Shown: positions 18,132 to 26,560, counted from the first letter of the stretch. The stretch is DNA of 64,000 bases from Stenotrophomonas sp. SAU14A_NAIMI4_8 (GCF_003086695.1 NZ_CP025999.1:2397680-2461679), one strand, 5' to 3'. Notes: a model not told the origin generated them from the letters alone. Numbers and translations are program-made.

Positions 18132-18995
18132 TCAGCCCCTCCAGTCCTGCAGGAACTCCATCAGCAGGCCGTTCACCACCTCCGGGCGTTCTTCATGCGG
18201 CAGGTGGCCACAGCGTTCGATGGCAACCGCACGCAGGTTCTCGGCCATTTCCGCCCAGACCTGCGGCATGTCGAACATGCGCCCCACCGCCTCGAACTCC
18301 GCACCCCATAGCGCCAGCGTCGGGCAGGCAATGCGCACGTGCGCGTCTTCCAGGTCCTGCTGTACATCCACTGCGTTGGCGCGGTAGTCCGACATCGCCC
18401 CGCGCACCGCGCCGGGCGCACTGTAGGCGCGCACATAGGTGTCGAAGGCTTCGCCGCTGATCGCGGCCGGATCGTAGGCCCAGTCAGAGAAGAACCAGCG
18501 CAGCCATTTCGCTTCATTGCCGGCAATCAGCGCTTCGGGCAGGTCCGGCACCAGGTGGAACAGGAAGAACCAGTACGCCTTGGCGATGGAGGCATTCAGC
18601 TCACGCGCCACGATGCGGGTGGGCACGTTGTCCATCACCACCAGGCGGTCCACGCGCTGCGGGTGATCCTTGGCCAAGCGCGTGGCCACGCGGGCGCCGC
18701 GGTCGTGCCCGACCAGCGCCACCTTGTCGATGCCCAGCGTGTCGAGCAGGGCCACGATGTCCTGCGCCATGCTGCGCTTGTCGTAGCCGGTGGCCGGCTT
18801 CTCGGTTTCACCGTAACCGCGCAGATCGGGCGCAATCACCCGGTGGTTGGCCGCAAGCACCGGAATCTGGTGACGCCAGGCGTAGTTGGTTTCCGGAAAG
18901 CCGTGCAGCAGTACCACCGGGGCGCCATTGCCGGCGTCGATGAAGTTCTGGCGGATGCCATTGGCACGCACGGTGTGGCTGACGAACGGGTTCAT
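18132..18995 (-). CDS. Alpha/beta hydrolase, haloacetate dehalogenase-like
   Basis: The 287-aa protein has LLHGFPETNYAWR, the nucleophile elbow VGHDRGARVA with Asp98 in place of serine and Arg99/Arg102 positioned as the carboxylate-binding pair of fluoroacetate dehalogenases, an AYWFFLFH segment in the cap that could hold the halide-binding Trp, and a C-terminal CGHLPHEERPE with the catalytic His. These features separate haloacetate dehalogenases and epoxide hydrolases from esterases. Activity on haloacetates is likely but not proven; epoxide hydrolysis is the alternative. It is the second gene after the MFS transporter, separated by 38 bases. Confidence 0.88.
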   Translation of the reverse strand: MNPFVSHTVRANGIRQNFIDAGNGAPVVLLHGFPETNYAWRHQIPVLAANHRVIAPDLRGYGETEKPATGYDKRSMAQDIVALLDTLGIDKVALVGHDRGARVATRLAKDHPQRVDRLVVMDNVPTRIVARELNASIAKAYWFFLFHLVPDLPEALIAGNEAKWLRWFFSDWAYDPAAISGEAFDTYVRAYSAPGAVRGAMSDYRANAVDVQQDLEDAHVRIACPTLALWGAEFEAVGRMFDMPQVWAEMAENLRAVAIERCGHLPHEERPEVVNGLLMEFLQDWRG

Positions 18996-19033
18996 CAGGG
19001 TGTCCTTTCAACGTGGGGGAGAGGAGAGAGTTT

Positions 19034-20224
19034 TCAGCGCGCAGCGGCGCGGGTGCCGAGCTGCAGTGCGGTGGCCAGCGCCGCCAGGCCAATCGACAGC
19101 GCCACCACGCCACGCCAGCCATCCAGCGACCAGGCCCAGCTGGCGGCTGCGGCACCGGCGGCACCGCCCAGGAACATCGAGCCCATGAACAGCGTGTTAA
19201 GCCGCGAACGGGCTTCGGGCCGCAATGCGTAGACCACGTGCTGCTGCGAAACCAGCACGCCCTGCACCGCCAGGTCCAGCAGCACGCAGCCCACGACCAG
19301 GCCGATGATGGACGGCCACAGGCCCAGCAGCAGCCACGACAGCAGGGTGAGCGCGCTGCCAGCGATGATGGCCAGGTGCGGGCCACGGCGGTCGGCAATG
19401 CGGCCGGCCAGCGGTGCAGCCAGGATGCCGACCGCGCCGACGATGCCGAACAGCCCGGCCACCTGGGCGCCGTAGTGGGCATTCACCTGCGGCAGGCGCA
19501 GCGACAAGGTGGTCCAGAACGCGGCGAACGCAGCAAACAGCAAGGCCTGGGTGATGGCGGCGCGGCGCAGTACCGGCAGTTCCCGCCACAGGCCCACCAG
19601 CGAACGCATCAGCGCCGGATAGCTTGCGCCCTGCGTGGGCTGGCTGACCGGCAGCAGCGTGCGTGCCAGCACCGCCGCACCCAGCGCCAGCGGCACGCCC
19701 AGCCAGAACATGGCGCGCCAGCCGGCGTGGTCGCCCACCGCGCCAGACAGGGTGCGGCTGAGCAGGATGCCGCACAGCACGCCGGACATGACGATGCCGA
19801 TGGTGGCGCCGCGACGTTCGGGCGCGGCCAGTGCGGCGGCCAGCGGCACGATCTGCTGGGCCACGGTAGCGGTCACCCCCACCAGCAGCGAGGCGGCCAG
19901 CAGCACGGCGCCGCTGGGCGCCAAGGCGGTCAACGCCAGGGCCACGGCCAGCAGGCTGAACTGCACCACGATCAGGCGGCGGCGCTCCACGCGATCGCCC
20001 AGCGGCACCAGCGCGAACAGGCCCAGCGCGTAGCCCAGCTGGGTGGCGGTGGGCACCAGGCCGGTCAGCGTGCCCGGCAGCTCGCGCTGCATCAGGCCCA
20101 GCATGGGCTGGTTGTAATAGATGTTGGCCACGGCCAGGCCCGCACACAGGGCCATCACCAGGGTGAGGGCCGGGGTCAGGGCCGGTAGCGCGGCGGGTTG
20201 TGCCGGTGACGTTGCAGTGCGCAT
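19034..20224 (-). CDS. MFS transporter, YnfM/drug efflux type
   Basis: A 396-aa protein with about twelve hydrophobic segments. The first loop after TM2 is [21 protein letters not shown], the conserved MFS motif A (GxLxDRxxRR type), and TM1 holds [14 protein letters not shown], a signature of the YnfM/YgaY-like subgroup of inner-membrane exporters. It heads the four-gene minus-strand run and is divergent from a LysR gene 109 bases away. Export of a toxic compound or of a product of the three downstream hydrolases is the simplest reading. Confidence 0.9.
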   Translation of the reverse strand: MRTATSPAQPAALPALTPALTLVMALCAGLAVANIYYNQPMLGLMQRELPGTLTGLVPTATQLGYALGLFALVPLGDRVERRRLIVVQFSLLAVALALTALAPSGAVLLAASLLVGVTATVAQQIVPLAAALAAPERRGATIGIVMSGVLCGILLSRTLSGAVGDHAGWRAMFWLGVPLALGAAVLARTLLPVSQPTQGASYPALMRSLVGLWRELPVLRRAAITQALLFAAFAAFWTTLSLRLPQVNAHYGAQVAGLFGIVGAVGILAAPLAGRIADRRGPHLAIIAGSALTLLSWLLLGLWPSIIGLVVGCVLLDLAVQGVLVSQQHVVYALRPEARSRLNTLFMGSMFLGGAAGAAAASWAWSLDGWRGVVALSIGLAALATALQLGTRAAAR

Positions 20225-20333
20225 GAATCGGGCTCGGTTCGCACCCGGAGTGGGCGTGGCGAAACTATGAGCGCGTATCGATTCATGCAGTAGACTGCCA
20301 ATCAGTTAGGCCAGCCAAACGGAAATCGTTACA
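20225..20333. promoter_or_regulatory. Divergent MFS / LysR promoter region
   Basis: This is the 109-base spacer between oppositely oriented MFS and lysR start codons. An AT-richer part, GCAGTAGACTGCCAATCAG (about 20288-20306), carries a short inverted repeat GCAGT/ACTGC around AG. LysR proteins typically bind such a site and activate the divergent operon when an inducer is present while repressing themselves. No clear -10/-35 pair can be assigned by eye. Confidence 0.4.
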
Positions 20334-21206
20334 ATGAACCTGAGCGATGTGCAGGTGTTCGTGGAAGCCGTGCGCGTGGGCAGCCTGGCCGGCGCGGCGC
20401 GCAAGCTGGGCCTGACCGCCATGTCGGCCTCGCGCAGCCTGGGGGCGCTGGAAGCCGAACTGGGGGCGCGCCTGCTGCACCGGACCACCCGTTCCCTGTC
20501 GCCCAGCAGCGATGGCGAGGTGTTCCTGCCCTATGCGCAGGCCCTGCTGGAAGGCCAGGCCAATGCCCTGGCCGACCTGCACCCCGATGGCGGCGGCCTG
20601 AGCGGCCAGTTGCGCATCACCGCGTCCACCGCATTCGGGCGCCGGGTGGTGGCGCCGCTGCTGCCGGCCTTCATGGCCGAGCACCCGCGCCTGCACGTGG
20701 ATCTGCACACCACCGACGAACAGGTGGATATCGTCGCCCAGGGGATTGATGTGGCCATCCGCATTGCGCCGCTGCGCGACAACCGGCTGGTGGCGCGGCG
20801 CCTGGCCGACAACCCGCGCGTGCTGATCGCGTCGTCGGCGTACCTGCAACAGCGTGGGCAGCCGCAACTGCTGTCCGACCTGGCCGCGCACGAGTGCCTG
20901 GCCGCCAGCGGCACCCGCCACTGGGCGTTCCTGCGCGAGGGCAAGCCGCTGCGGCAGCGGGTGGCGGGCCGGCTGACGGCCAGTTCGGTGGAGGCCGTGT
21001 ACGAAGCCTGCGCGGGCGGGCTGGGCATCGCCAATCTGTCGCAGTGGTATGTGCGCGATGCGCTGGCGCGTGGCGATGTGCAGGCGATCACGCTGGATGA
21101 TGCCGTGCCCGAACCGCTGGATGTCTGGGCGGTCTACCCCAGCGCCAGCCGGGTGCCGCCGAAAGTGCGCGCGTTCGTGGCGGCGGTGCAGGACGCGCTG
21201 GGCTAA
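20334..21206 (+). CDS. LysR-family transcriptional regulator
   Basis: The 290-aa protein has the N-terminal winged helix-turn-helix (VFVEAVRVGSLAGAARKLGLTAMSASRSLGALEAELGARLLHRTTRSL) and a periplasmic-binding-like effector domain from about residue 90 (LRITASTAFGRRVVAPLLPAFMAEHP). The AMSASRSLGALE recognition helix fits the CrgA/AaeR-like subgroup, whose members usually control a divergent efflux or degradation operon. A GGAAATC motif lies just ahead of the ATG. The divergent MFS-hydrolase operon is the likely target. Confidence 0.92.
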   Translation: MNLSDVQVFVEAVRVGSLAGAARKLGLTAMSASRSLGALEAELGARLLHRTTRSLSPSSDGEVFLPYAQALLEGQANALADLHPDGGGLSGQLRITASTAFGRRVVAPLLPAFMAEHPRLHVDLHTTDEQVDIVAQGIDVAIRIAPLRDNRLVARRLADNPRVLIASSAYLQQRGQPQLLSDLAAHECLAASGTRHWAFLREGKPLRQRVAGRLTASSVEAVYEACAGGLGIANLSQWYVRDALARGDVQAITLDDAVPEPLDVWAVYPSASRVPPKVRAFVAAVQDALG

Positions 21207-21645
21207 GGCGGTGTCGCAAATGCCACGTTACGGGGTGTAAGTGCAGGTGTTCTATCCGGCACTGTGTCGCAGATTGCCGGTTGGGTGCAGCGCCACGCGC
21301 CACTTTGGATAGCGGTTACTTAACAGCCTGCGACAATGCCGAAAGCGTCGCTATCAGAATGCGTTCTTCAACTTTTCTGATTGGCATTCGGCATCACCGC
21401 GGTTACAGATGGCGGGCCATCGAAAACGGATGGCCGGGCTTCGAATCCCGTCGTGATCTTGAGTGATTGCGCTTGCCAGTCGGCGCCGCCGTGTGCGGCG
21501 TCGGCTGGCAATCCGCCTGCCGGCCATGGCGGGCGGTGCGCGGGGGCGTTCGCGCCCGCCGGCTTGAGGTCATCCGGATTCGAACCGCGTACCGCCCGCC
21601 ACCTTTTGTGTGGCGGTTGTTGCTTGCCCCTTTCGGAGCCACGCC
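21207..21645. other. Hairpin-rich non-coding stretch with tRNA-like elements
   Basis: No gene is seen in these 439 bases. Structures by eye: a GGCCATC / GATGGCC stem around a GAAAACG loop (21415-21435), followed by CGGG-CTTCGAAT-CCCG (21435-21450), both enclosed by ATCAC (21393-21397) and GTGAT (21453-21457); a 17-base-arm hairpin starting TTGCCAGTCGGCGCCGC (21473-21511); CCGCCTGCC / GGCGGGCGG (21513-21536); a GGCG/CGCC stem near 21543-21560; a second TTCGAACC element near 21583; and a GCCAC / GTGGC stem over a T-rich loop just before 21615. A tRNA was considered and rejected because no U33 or proper D-arm is present. Confidence 0.45.
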
Positions 21646-22002
21646 ATGACCACGCCTGATGTTTCGCCGCTGCGCCCTGCCCGCCCGGCGGCCGCCGACC
21701 CCACCACCTTCGCCGCCACGCTGCACCGTATCGGCCGCGGCGCCGCCGCCAATGGCCAGCCCTGGCGCGAACAGCACCCGTTGCCGACCCGGCGGGTGCA
21801 ACTGGCCGACGCCGACTGCGCCGTGGCCGGCCTGCGTGTGGTGCAGGAACTGCTGCTGGCTGCCGAACGCGTGCGGCAGAGCGGCAACGACAAGGAATGC
21901 CTGGGCGATCGCGTGATGGAAGGGCTGATGATGGCCTGCGTGGCGCTGAGCGCGCAGGTCGGTGATCGCCTGCACGGCGATGGCGCAGGCGCACAGCCAT
22001 GA
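21646..22002 (+). CDS. Small protein of unknown function (118 aa)
   Basis: The protein begins [19 protein letters not shown], a disordered Pro/Ala-rich head, and continues with a helical region (FAATLHRIGRG, CAVAGLRVVQELLLAAERV, RVMEGLMMACVALSAQVGDRL). The start follows a CGGAG ribosome-binding site, and the stop overlaps the next gene as ATGA, which supports real coding. There is no signal peptide or transmembrane helix. I do not recognise the family. The tight coupling to a zinc-ribbon membrane protein and the position upstream of VirB5/VirB6-like genes are the only hints about its role. Confidence 0.6.
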   Translation: MTTPDVSPLRPARPAAADPTTFAATLHRIGRGAAANGQPWREQHPLPTRRVQLADADCAVAGLRVVQELLLAAERVRQSGNDKECLGDRVMEGLMMACVALSAQVGDRLHGDGAGAQP

Positions 22003-22337
22003 CCCGCGGCCGCCTCCGCTACCGGCAGACAGCCTTCCGTGCCGTGGAAAAGCAGTTCCTGATCAAGCACCTCTGGCTGTTCGGCATTGTCGCAACGGTG
22101 CCGTCGCTGCTGCTTTCGATAACCCCCCTGCACCTGAAGCCATTGCCCACGCTGCTGCATCTGGGTGTGCTGCTGGGCCTGCTCGCCCACATCCTGCTGC
22201 ACAACCCACGCCACCGCCCGCTGCCCGACGGACTGGTCTGCCCGGCCTGTTCGCGCCATCTGCTGGGCAGGTTTGGCAAACGCGCGCTGGCCACCGGTGA
22301 ATGCCCGCGTTGCGGGAAGGAACTGTTCAACGGTTAG
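21999..22337 (+). CDS. Membrane protein with C-terminal zinc ribbon (112 aa)
   Basis: Two adjacent hydrophobic segments (HLWLFGIVATVPSLLLSI and LLHLGVLLGLLAHILL, residues ~23-65) are followed by a soluble tail with CPAC...CPRC (residues ~83-106), a classic four-cysteine zinc ribbon. The start overlaps the preceding gene as ATGA. Zinc-ribbon tails of this type often mediate protein contacts at the cytoplasmic face. The family is not one I can name. A 16-base perfect inverted repeat that could end this two-gene unit lies 6 bases after the stop. Confidence 0.6.
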   Translation: MTRGRLRYRQTAFRAVEKQFLIKHLWLFGIVATVPSLLLSITPLHLKPLPTLLHLGVLLGLLAHILLHNPRHRPLPDGLVCPACSRHLLGRFGKRALATGECPRCGKELFNG

Positions 22338-22343
22338 CCTCTG

Positions 22344-22381
22344 GCGCCATCGCGCGCGGCCATTCCCGCGCGCGATGGCGC
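22344..22381 (+). terminator. 16-base perfect hairpin after the zinc-ribbon gene
   Basis: Arms GCGCCATCGCGCGCGG and CCGCGCGCGATGGCGC are exactly complementary around a 6-base loop. There is no T-run after it, so it is either a non-canonical terminator, an mRNA-stabilising structure or a protein-binding palindrome. The remaining bases up to the VirB5-like start at 22648 (about 265) show no gene; they contain only GC-rich short repeats and presumably the promoter of the VirB5/VirB6-like genes. Confidence 0.45.
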
Positions 22382-22647
22382 GAACGGACAGATTCAGGGC
22401 GCCGCTTCCACAGGCTGTTGAGCGGCATGTCGTCTGCGAGCTGCGGCGGCTGAACTACCGCAAATCCGTGCCGCGTCTTCATTCCCGCTGCCGTCGGCAC
22501 GGCGCCACCAGTCACATGCGACACGAGGTGCAAGGTTTCTGATTGACCGCCCTCGTGGCCCGGCAATGGAATGTGGGCACCGCGGAAGGAGCCGTGATCG
22601 CACGGCGCTGGAACCGCAGGTACCCCGCCCGGTTTGCAAGGACTGCC

Positions 22648-23385
22648 ATGACCCGCATCTCACCCGTTCGTTCCCGCGCGCTGCGCCTGCTGGCGTGTGC
22701 CGCCGTTGCCACGCTGCTGCTGGCCGGGCCCGCGCATGCCACCTGGACCGTGAACGACCCGCAGTCGATGGCCAAGGCCATCGAGCAGTACAAGCGCCAG
22801 GCCGAGCACTACAAGCAGCAGGTCGAACACTACAAACAGCAGCTGATCCAGCTTAATCCACTGCCGCGCACCGATTCGGTGATGACCGACAGCTTTTCCG
22901 AGCGCAAAGAGGATTACCAGCTGCACGAGCGCTGCCCCGGCGCAGCAGCGCGCGGCATTGGCGGTTTCCCACGCGGGCTCGGCGACCTGCTGTCAGGCAT
23001 CGGCGGCGATGCGGCGACTGAGCAGACGCGCATCTGCGCGCGCATCGTGCAGGCCAGGAACATCCAGTACAACGCCACCGTGCGCATGCTCGATCGGCTG
23101 GTCCAGCGCAACCAGCAGTTCGAGGCCATCCAGAGCCAGCGCAGCCAGACCGGCAACAGCCAGGGCAAGCTGGCCGCCAATGACAACGAAGTCCACCGCT
23201 TCGCTGCACAGAACGAAATGGACCTGCAGCACTGGCAGGCCCAGATGAAGGCCTACGACGGCTACATCGAAGGTCTGACCGCACAACGGGCGCAGCTGGC
23301 GCGCCAGGCGCTGGACGGCAAGCCCCCCAGCCTGCTGGGCCAGTTGGTGCAGGCGGCCGTGCTGGAACGAGCGCTGTCGAACTGA
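22648..23385 (+). CDS. VirB5-like type IV secretion protein
   Basis: The precursor (245 aa) has a signal peptide (LRLLACAAVATLLLAGPAHA) and begins its mature part TWTVNDPQSMAKAIEQYKRQ, followed by a predicted coiled coil (repeated EHYKQQ units), LIQLNPLP and a mostly helical C-terminal body. That start (periplasmic, two- to three-helix bundle after a V-x-D-x-x-x-x-A motif) is typical of VirB5/TraC minor pilus proteins. A CAAGGA ribosome-binding site supports the ATG at 22648; earlier in-frame TTG and ATG codons do not lead into a signal peptide. No VirB4, VirB8-B11 or VirD4 genes are nearby, so this is an orphan pair with the VirB6-like gene. Confidence 0.75.
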   Translation: MTRISPVRSRALRLLACAAVATLLLAGPAHATWTVNDPQSMAKAIEQYKRQAEHYKQQVEHYKQQLIQLNPLPRTDSVMTDSFSERKEDYQLHERCPGAAARGIGGFPRGLGDLLSGIGGDAATEQTRICARIVQARNIQYNATVRMLDRLVQRNQQFEAIQSQRSQTGNSQGKLAANDNEVHRFAAQNEMDLQHWQAQMKAYDGYIEGLTAQRAQLARQALDGKPPSLLGQLVQAAVLERALSN

Positions 23386-23427
23386 GGGCTCGGCGCTTTT
23401 CTCTCCCCCCACCCATGGACAGATGGC

Positions 23428-24549
23428 ATGAATGGATTCGTTGACAGCGCCGCGTTCGGCCTACCGCTTCTTGCAGACATCACGCCGGGGAACTTCCTGT
23501 TCTTTCGGCTGGTGAGTGACTACTTCGACAGGGAGATCGCCGAATTCGGGCTGGAGCTCACCCGCCGCGCCGCGCATTGGGTCACCTTCACCGCAATGAC
23601 GCTCACTACCTTCTGGGTATTGCTCCAGGGCTACGCGCTCGCCGCCGGGCGATCGCAGCAGTCAGCCATGGCGATCATGGGGCGGGCGGCAAAAGTGGCG
23701 TTGGTACTCATGGCCGCCACCGCCGCAGGCGCCAATGGTACCGCACTGCACAAGGCGGTTACCGACAACCTGGACAAGGAGATCCACCAGCTGTTTACCG
23801 GAAAGCGCAGCGGCGGTGCGGCCGATGCGATTGACGAGAACCTGATGTACACGCAGCTGGCGCTGTCCGCGCTGGACGCCATCCACGTGGACGAGAGCGA
23901 TCCGGAGCTGATCGAAAAGAAGGGCCGCGCCATGCAGCTGGCCAGCTTCGGTACCGCCAGCCCGCCCATGGCGGCCGGTGCCATGCTGCTGCTGTTCAAG
24001 TTCACCATGGCCTTCCTGATGGGCATCGGGCCGATCTTCATCCTCGCCCTGATGTTCGAGCAGACCAAAGACCTGTTCAAGAAGTGGCTGTTCTACGTGC
24101 TGGGTACGCTGTTTTCCATGTCCCTGCTGTCGGTGGTGTCAGCCATGGTGCTGAAGTTCACCGCCAAAGTGGCCGCCACCTACTGGGTGGTGAAGCTGAT
24201 CCCGATTGACACTGGCGAAGGCTTGTCATCGCAGGCACTGCAACAAGGCGGCATCGGGCTGCTGATGACCGCCCTCATCATCACCGCCCCGACCATCGGC
24301 GCGGCCATGTGGCAGGGCAACATGGCCGCCTTCATGGCCTATTCGCCGTTTGCCAGCCCGACACCGCCGCCGGGCACGTCGGGCTCACCTGGGCTGTCTC
24401 CGGCACCGGCGCCGGCACCGGCAGCAACGCCAGCCGTGGCGGCGCAGGACGCGCTGCCGATGGGCACCTTCGCCGCATCGCCGTCGCCGTTGCCGGAAGC
24501 GACCGGCCTTCGCGGCAATGCCCACCATGACAGCAGCCGCATGCTCTGA
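23428..24549 (+). CDS. VirB6/TrbL-like polytopic membrane protein
   Basis: The 373-aa protein has about five to six hydrophobic segments (VTFTAMTLTTFWVLLQGYALA, VALVLMAATAAG, AAGAMLLLFKFTMAFLMGIGPIFILALMF, WLFYVLGTLFSMSLLSVVSAMVL, GGIGLLMTALIITAPTIGAAMWQG). The GPIFILALMFxxTxxLFxxWL block is the hallmark of VirB6 proteins of type IV secretion systems. The final ~60 residues are a Pro/Ala/Ser-rich tail. It follows the VirB5-like gene by 42 bases and precedes two small exported proteins. Without an ATPase or core complex nearby it may work with a system elsewhere in the genome. Confidence 0.8.
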   Translation: MNGFVDSAAFGLPLLADITPGNFLFFRLVSDYFDREIAEFGLELTRRAAHWVTFTAMTLTTFWVLLQGYALAAGRSQQSAMAIMGRAAKVALVLMAATAAGANGTALHKAVTDNLDKEIHQLFTGKRSGGAADAIDENLMYTQLALSALDAIHVDESDPELIEKKGRAMQLASFGTASPPMAAGAMLLLFKFTMAFLMGIGPIFILALMFEQTKDLFKKWLFYVLGTLFSMSLLSVVSAMVLKFTAKVAATYWVVKLIPIDTGEGLSSQALQQGGIGLLMTALIITAPTIGAAMWQGNMAAFMAYSPFASPTPPPGTSGSPGLSPAPAPAPAATPAVAAQDALPMGTFAASPSPLPEATGLRGNAHHDSSRML

Positions 24550-24568
24550 TGCGAAGGGAGAACCTGCA

Positions 24569-24862
24569 ATGAAGAGAACGCGCGGCATCTGCATGCTGGT
24601 GCTGCTGCAGCTGCTCGCCCTGCCGGCAGGGGCGCAGTCGGACAACTACTACGAGCCCATCCCCTACTACAACGACAACCCCTTCCTGTTCTGCACCCTT
24701 GGCGTGCCCGGCGACTGCTGGGCACCCGTCGACGCGGCCACCGGCACCTTCACCATCACCAACATCTACTGCTACAACCCGATCTCGGCCCTGCAGTTCG
24801 CACGGGTCTGCCCGAAAGCGTTCCCGAACGGGCCGCAGGGCGCAGGCGTCGCCACCGAGTGA
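24569..24862 (+). CDS. Small exported cysteine-containing protein (97 aa)
   Basis: A signal peptide (RTRGICMLVLLQLLALPAGAQ) is followed by a compact mature part of about 74 residues rich in Tyr, Asn and Pro and containing four cysteines (FCTLG, DCWAP, YCYNP, VCPKA), enough for two disulfide bonds. AAGGGAG lies at the right distance before the ATG at 24569. It starts 19 bases after the VirB6-like gene and so is probably in the same transcript. I recognise no family; accessory pilus subunit, effector or immunity protein are all open. Confidence 0.65.
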   Translation: MKRTRGICMLVLLQLLALPAGAQSDNYYEPIPYYNDNPFLFCTLGVPGDCWAPVDAATGTFTITNIYCYNPISALQFARVCPKAFPNGPQGAGVATE

Positions 24863-24920
24863 CCGCAGGCCAGTGCGGTGCTAGTGTGCGCAGCAGATCG
24901 CCCCTGCCCCGGCCCGCCGC

Positions 24921-25448
24921 ATGAAAGCACACGCCCTGCTGTTCGTGGTCGCCACATTCGCCCTGGGTGCAGCCAATGCCCAGGCCCAGGAGGCGCGATT
25001 CATCTCCTCCGAACCGTCGCCCTTCAAGCGTTCGGTCTTTGTCGCGCCGAACGAAACCCGTTTCAGCGGCAGCGCCACCGTATCGGGCACGCTGCAGGTC
25101 GCCTGGGAGCCGGAAAGCGAGGGCTTCGGCGGCGGCTACCGGGTGGTGCTGAAACCGGACGCGGCCAGCCAGCGGCGATTGCCGCACGATGCGGGCCGTG
25201 GCCCGGTCAGTGAGATCTGGATCCGCAACACCGACACGATCATCAGCGCGCTGCTGTCGCCGGCCCAGCGCAAAGCTGGCTTGAAGCAGCAGCACTACTT
25301 CAGCGGCCCGGTACGGCTGGTATTGAACTCCTACCGCACCGGCGTGGACTGCGACATGCGTGGCTACAACGCGCTGTTCGTTGCCGTGGCCGACGAACGG
25401 CCGGCCCTGGCCCTGGCACCGCGCCCGGACGAAGTGCCCAGCTGCTAG
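24921..25448 (+). CDS. Exported protein of unknown function (175 aa)
   Basis: The signal peptide is HALLFVVATFALGAANAQAQ. The mature domain has the look of a beta-rich periplasmic protein (SGTLQVAWEPE, YRVVLKPD, GPVRLVLNSYRTGVDCDMRGYNALFVAV) and two cysteines, one in the last residue pair SC. It follows the small cysteine protein by 58 bases and is convergent with the M14 peptidase. It is probably the last gene of the VirB5/VirB6-like unit. I see no catalytic motif and no lipobox. Confidence 0.65.
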   Translation: MKAHALLFVVATFALGAANAQAQEARFISSEPSPFKRSVFVAPNETRFSGSATVSGTLQVAWEPESEGFGGGYRVVLKPDAASQRRLPHDAGRGPVSEIWIRNTDTIISALLSPAQRKAGLKQQHYFSGPVRLVLNSYRTGVDCDMRGYNALFVAVADERPALALAPRPDEVPSC

Positions 25449-25470
25449 GCCGGGCGGCCCTGCCCCGCTC

Positions 25471-25492
25471 GCCGGGCATGGCCCGGCGCTAC
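25471..25492 (-). repeat. SMAG-type GTAG palindrome
   Basis: Read on the minus strand it is GTAG followed by CGCCGGGCCATGCCCGGC. It lies in the 48-base gap between two convergent genes and ends just before the peptidase stop codon, a typical place for these elements to shape both mRNA 3' ends. Confidence 0.85.
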
Positions 25493-25496
25493 CGAG

Positions 25497-26417
25497 TTAC
25501 GGCGCGGCCAGCGCGAAATCCAGACCGGCGCACACCGCCGCCACCTGGGCGTCGTTGCATTCCTGCGGGTTGGTACGCGGGCTGTCCGGGTAGACCTCGG
25601 TGGTGGTGGCATACAACGCATCGGTAAAGCCGGCGCAGGCACCGATCGAACGCGATTCGCCCCAGACCACGCCCGGCGACTGCAGCGGCAGACCGACCAG
25701 GTTGCCCTCGGCGTCGGCCGGGGCGATATGGGTGATCGGCGCCACCGCGGCAATCAGCGCCTTCTGGAATTCCGGCTGCGGGTCTTCACTGTTGCCGATC
25801 ACGTAGAAGCCATCGGGAATCGTGTCGCGCTCGAACGGCTTGCCGTCGCGGGCGCAGCGTGCCGGGTCGAACTCGTGCAGGTCGCTGTCGGTGGTTTCGT
25901 GCAGGTCCAGGTGTACCCGGATGTTCGGCTTGCGCTCGGCCAGCCAATGCATCAGGGCCGCCGCTTCCTCGATCTGGCCGCCGTCACGGAAACTGCGGTT
26001 CGGGTCGATGGCGTCCGGGTTCCAGCGCTGGATGCGCTCGTAGCCCCAGGGGCTGACGCAGGGCGCCACGATCAGGTTGTAGCGGCCCAGGTAGCGCTCG
26101 GCCTGCTCCTGCAGGAACTGCAGGGCGCCATGTACGCCACTGGTCTCGTAGCCGTGCACGCCGCCGGTCACCAGCGCGGTGGGCAGGGCCGGGTTCCAGT
26201 CGTGGTTCACCACCGCAAACAGCGGGTAATGGTCGGGCGCGTAATCCAGCTGGCCGTACTGCACCACGTCGAAACGCTCGTCCAGGCGCTCCAGCTCGGC
26301 CACCACATCGTCGTGGTAACTGCGCTGCTTCTGCTGGCGGGCCCGCCACTGTGCGCGTTCAGCATCGCCCCAGGGCTGGCCGGGGGTGCCGATGGGGTAA
26401 AACTGCGCCAGGGTCAT
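25497..26417 (-). CDS. M14-family zinc carboxypeptidase-like protein
   Basis: The 306-aa protein has the M14 zinc site: GGVHGYETSG supplies His and Glu (HxxE), and HLDLHETTDSD supplies the third ligand His. A late TTEVYPDSP may supply the catalytic glutamate. The Asn-Arg pair NPDAIDPNRSF fits the substrate-binding NR motif of the family. The start at 26417 (MTLAQFYPIGTPG) is chosen because upstream in-frame residues have no homology-like character. No signal peptide is visible, so it is cytosolic; relatives act on peptides or N-acyl amino acids. It is divergent from the DUF3348 gene. Confidence 0.85.
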   Translation of the reverse strand: MTLAQFYPIGTPGQPWGDAERAQWRARQQKQRSYHDDVVAELERLDERFDVVQYGQLDYAPDHYPLFAVVNHDWNPALPTALVTGGVHGYETSGVHGALQFLQEQAERYLGRYNLIVAPCVSPWGYERIQRWNPDAIDPNRSFRDGGQIEEAAALMHWLAERKPNIRVHLDLHETTDSDLHEFDPARCARDGKPFERDTIPDGFYVIGNSEDPQPEFQKALIAAVAPITHIAPADAEGNLVGLPLQSPGVVWGESRSIGACAGFTDALYATTTEVYPDSPRTNPQECNDAQVAAVCAGLDFALAAP

Positions 26418-26560
26418 GCGGAACTCCAGTGGATTCAGGTGCGGTAGTGCAGCCGGCCATTGTACGCCCGCCGCCGGGCGCGGGCGGCATGCCGCCGGCC
26501 CTTTCATACGTGCGGGGTCATCTGGCTGTAAAATCAACGGTTTTGGCCCCCAACCCCTTG

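Noticed and set aside
21391-21460. A tRNA gene near 21391-21460
   Set aside because: The ATCAC/GTGAT ends and a TTCGAAT loop suggest one, but the anticodon-like loop GAAAACG lacks U33, no D-arm forms, and the T-stem has only four pairs with a mismatched closing pair. It may be a remnant but not a functional tRNA.
22338-22647. An extra gene in the gap before the VirB5-like gene
   Set aside because: No frame has a ribosome-binding site with a plausible protein. The upstream extension of the VirB5 frame lacks a signal peptide.
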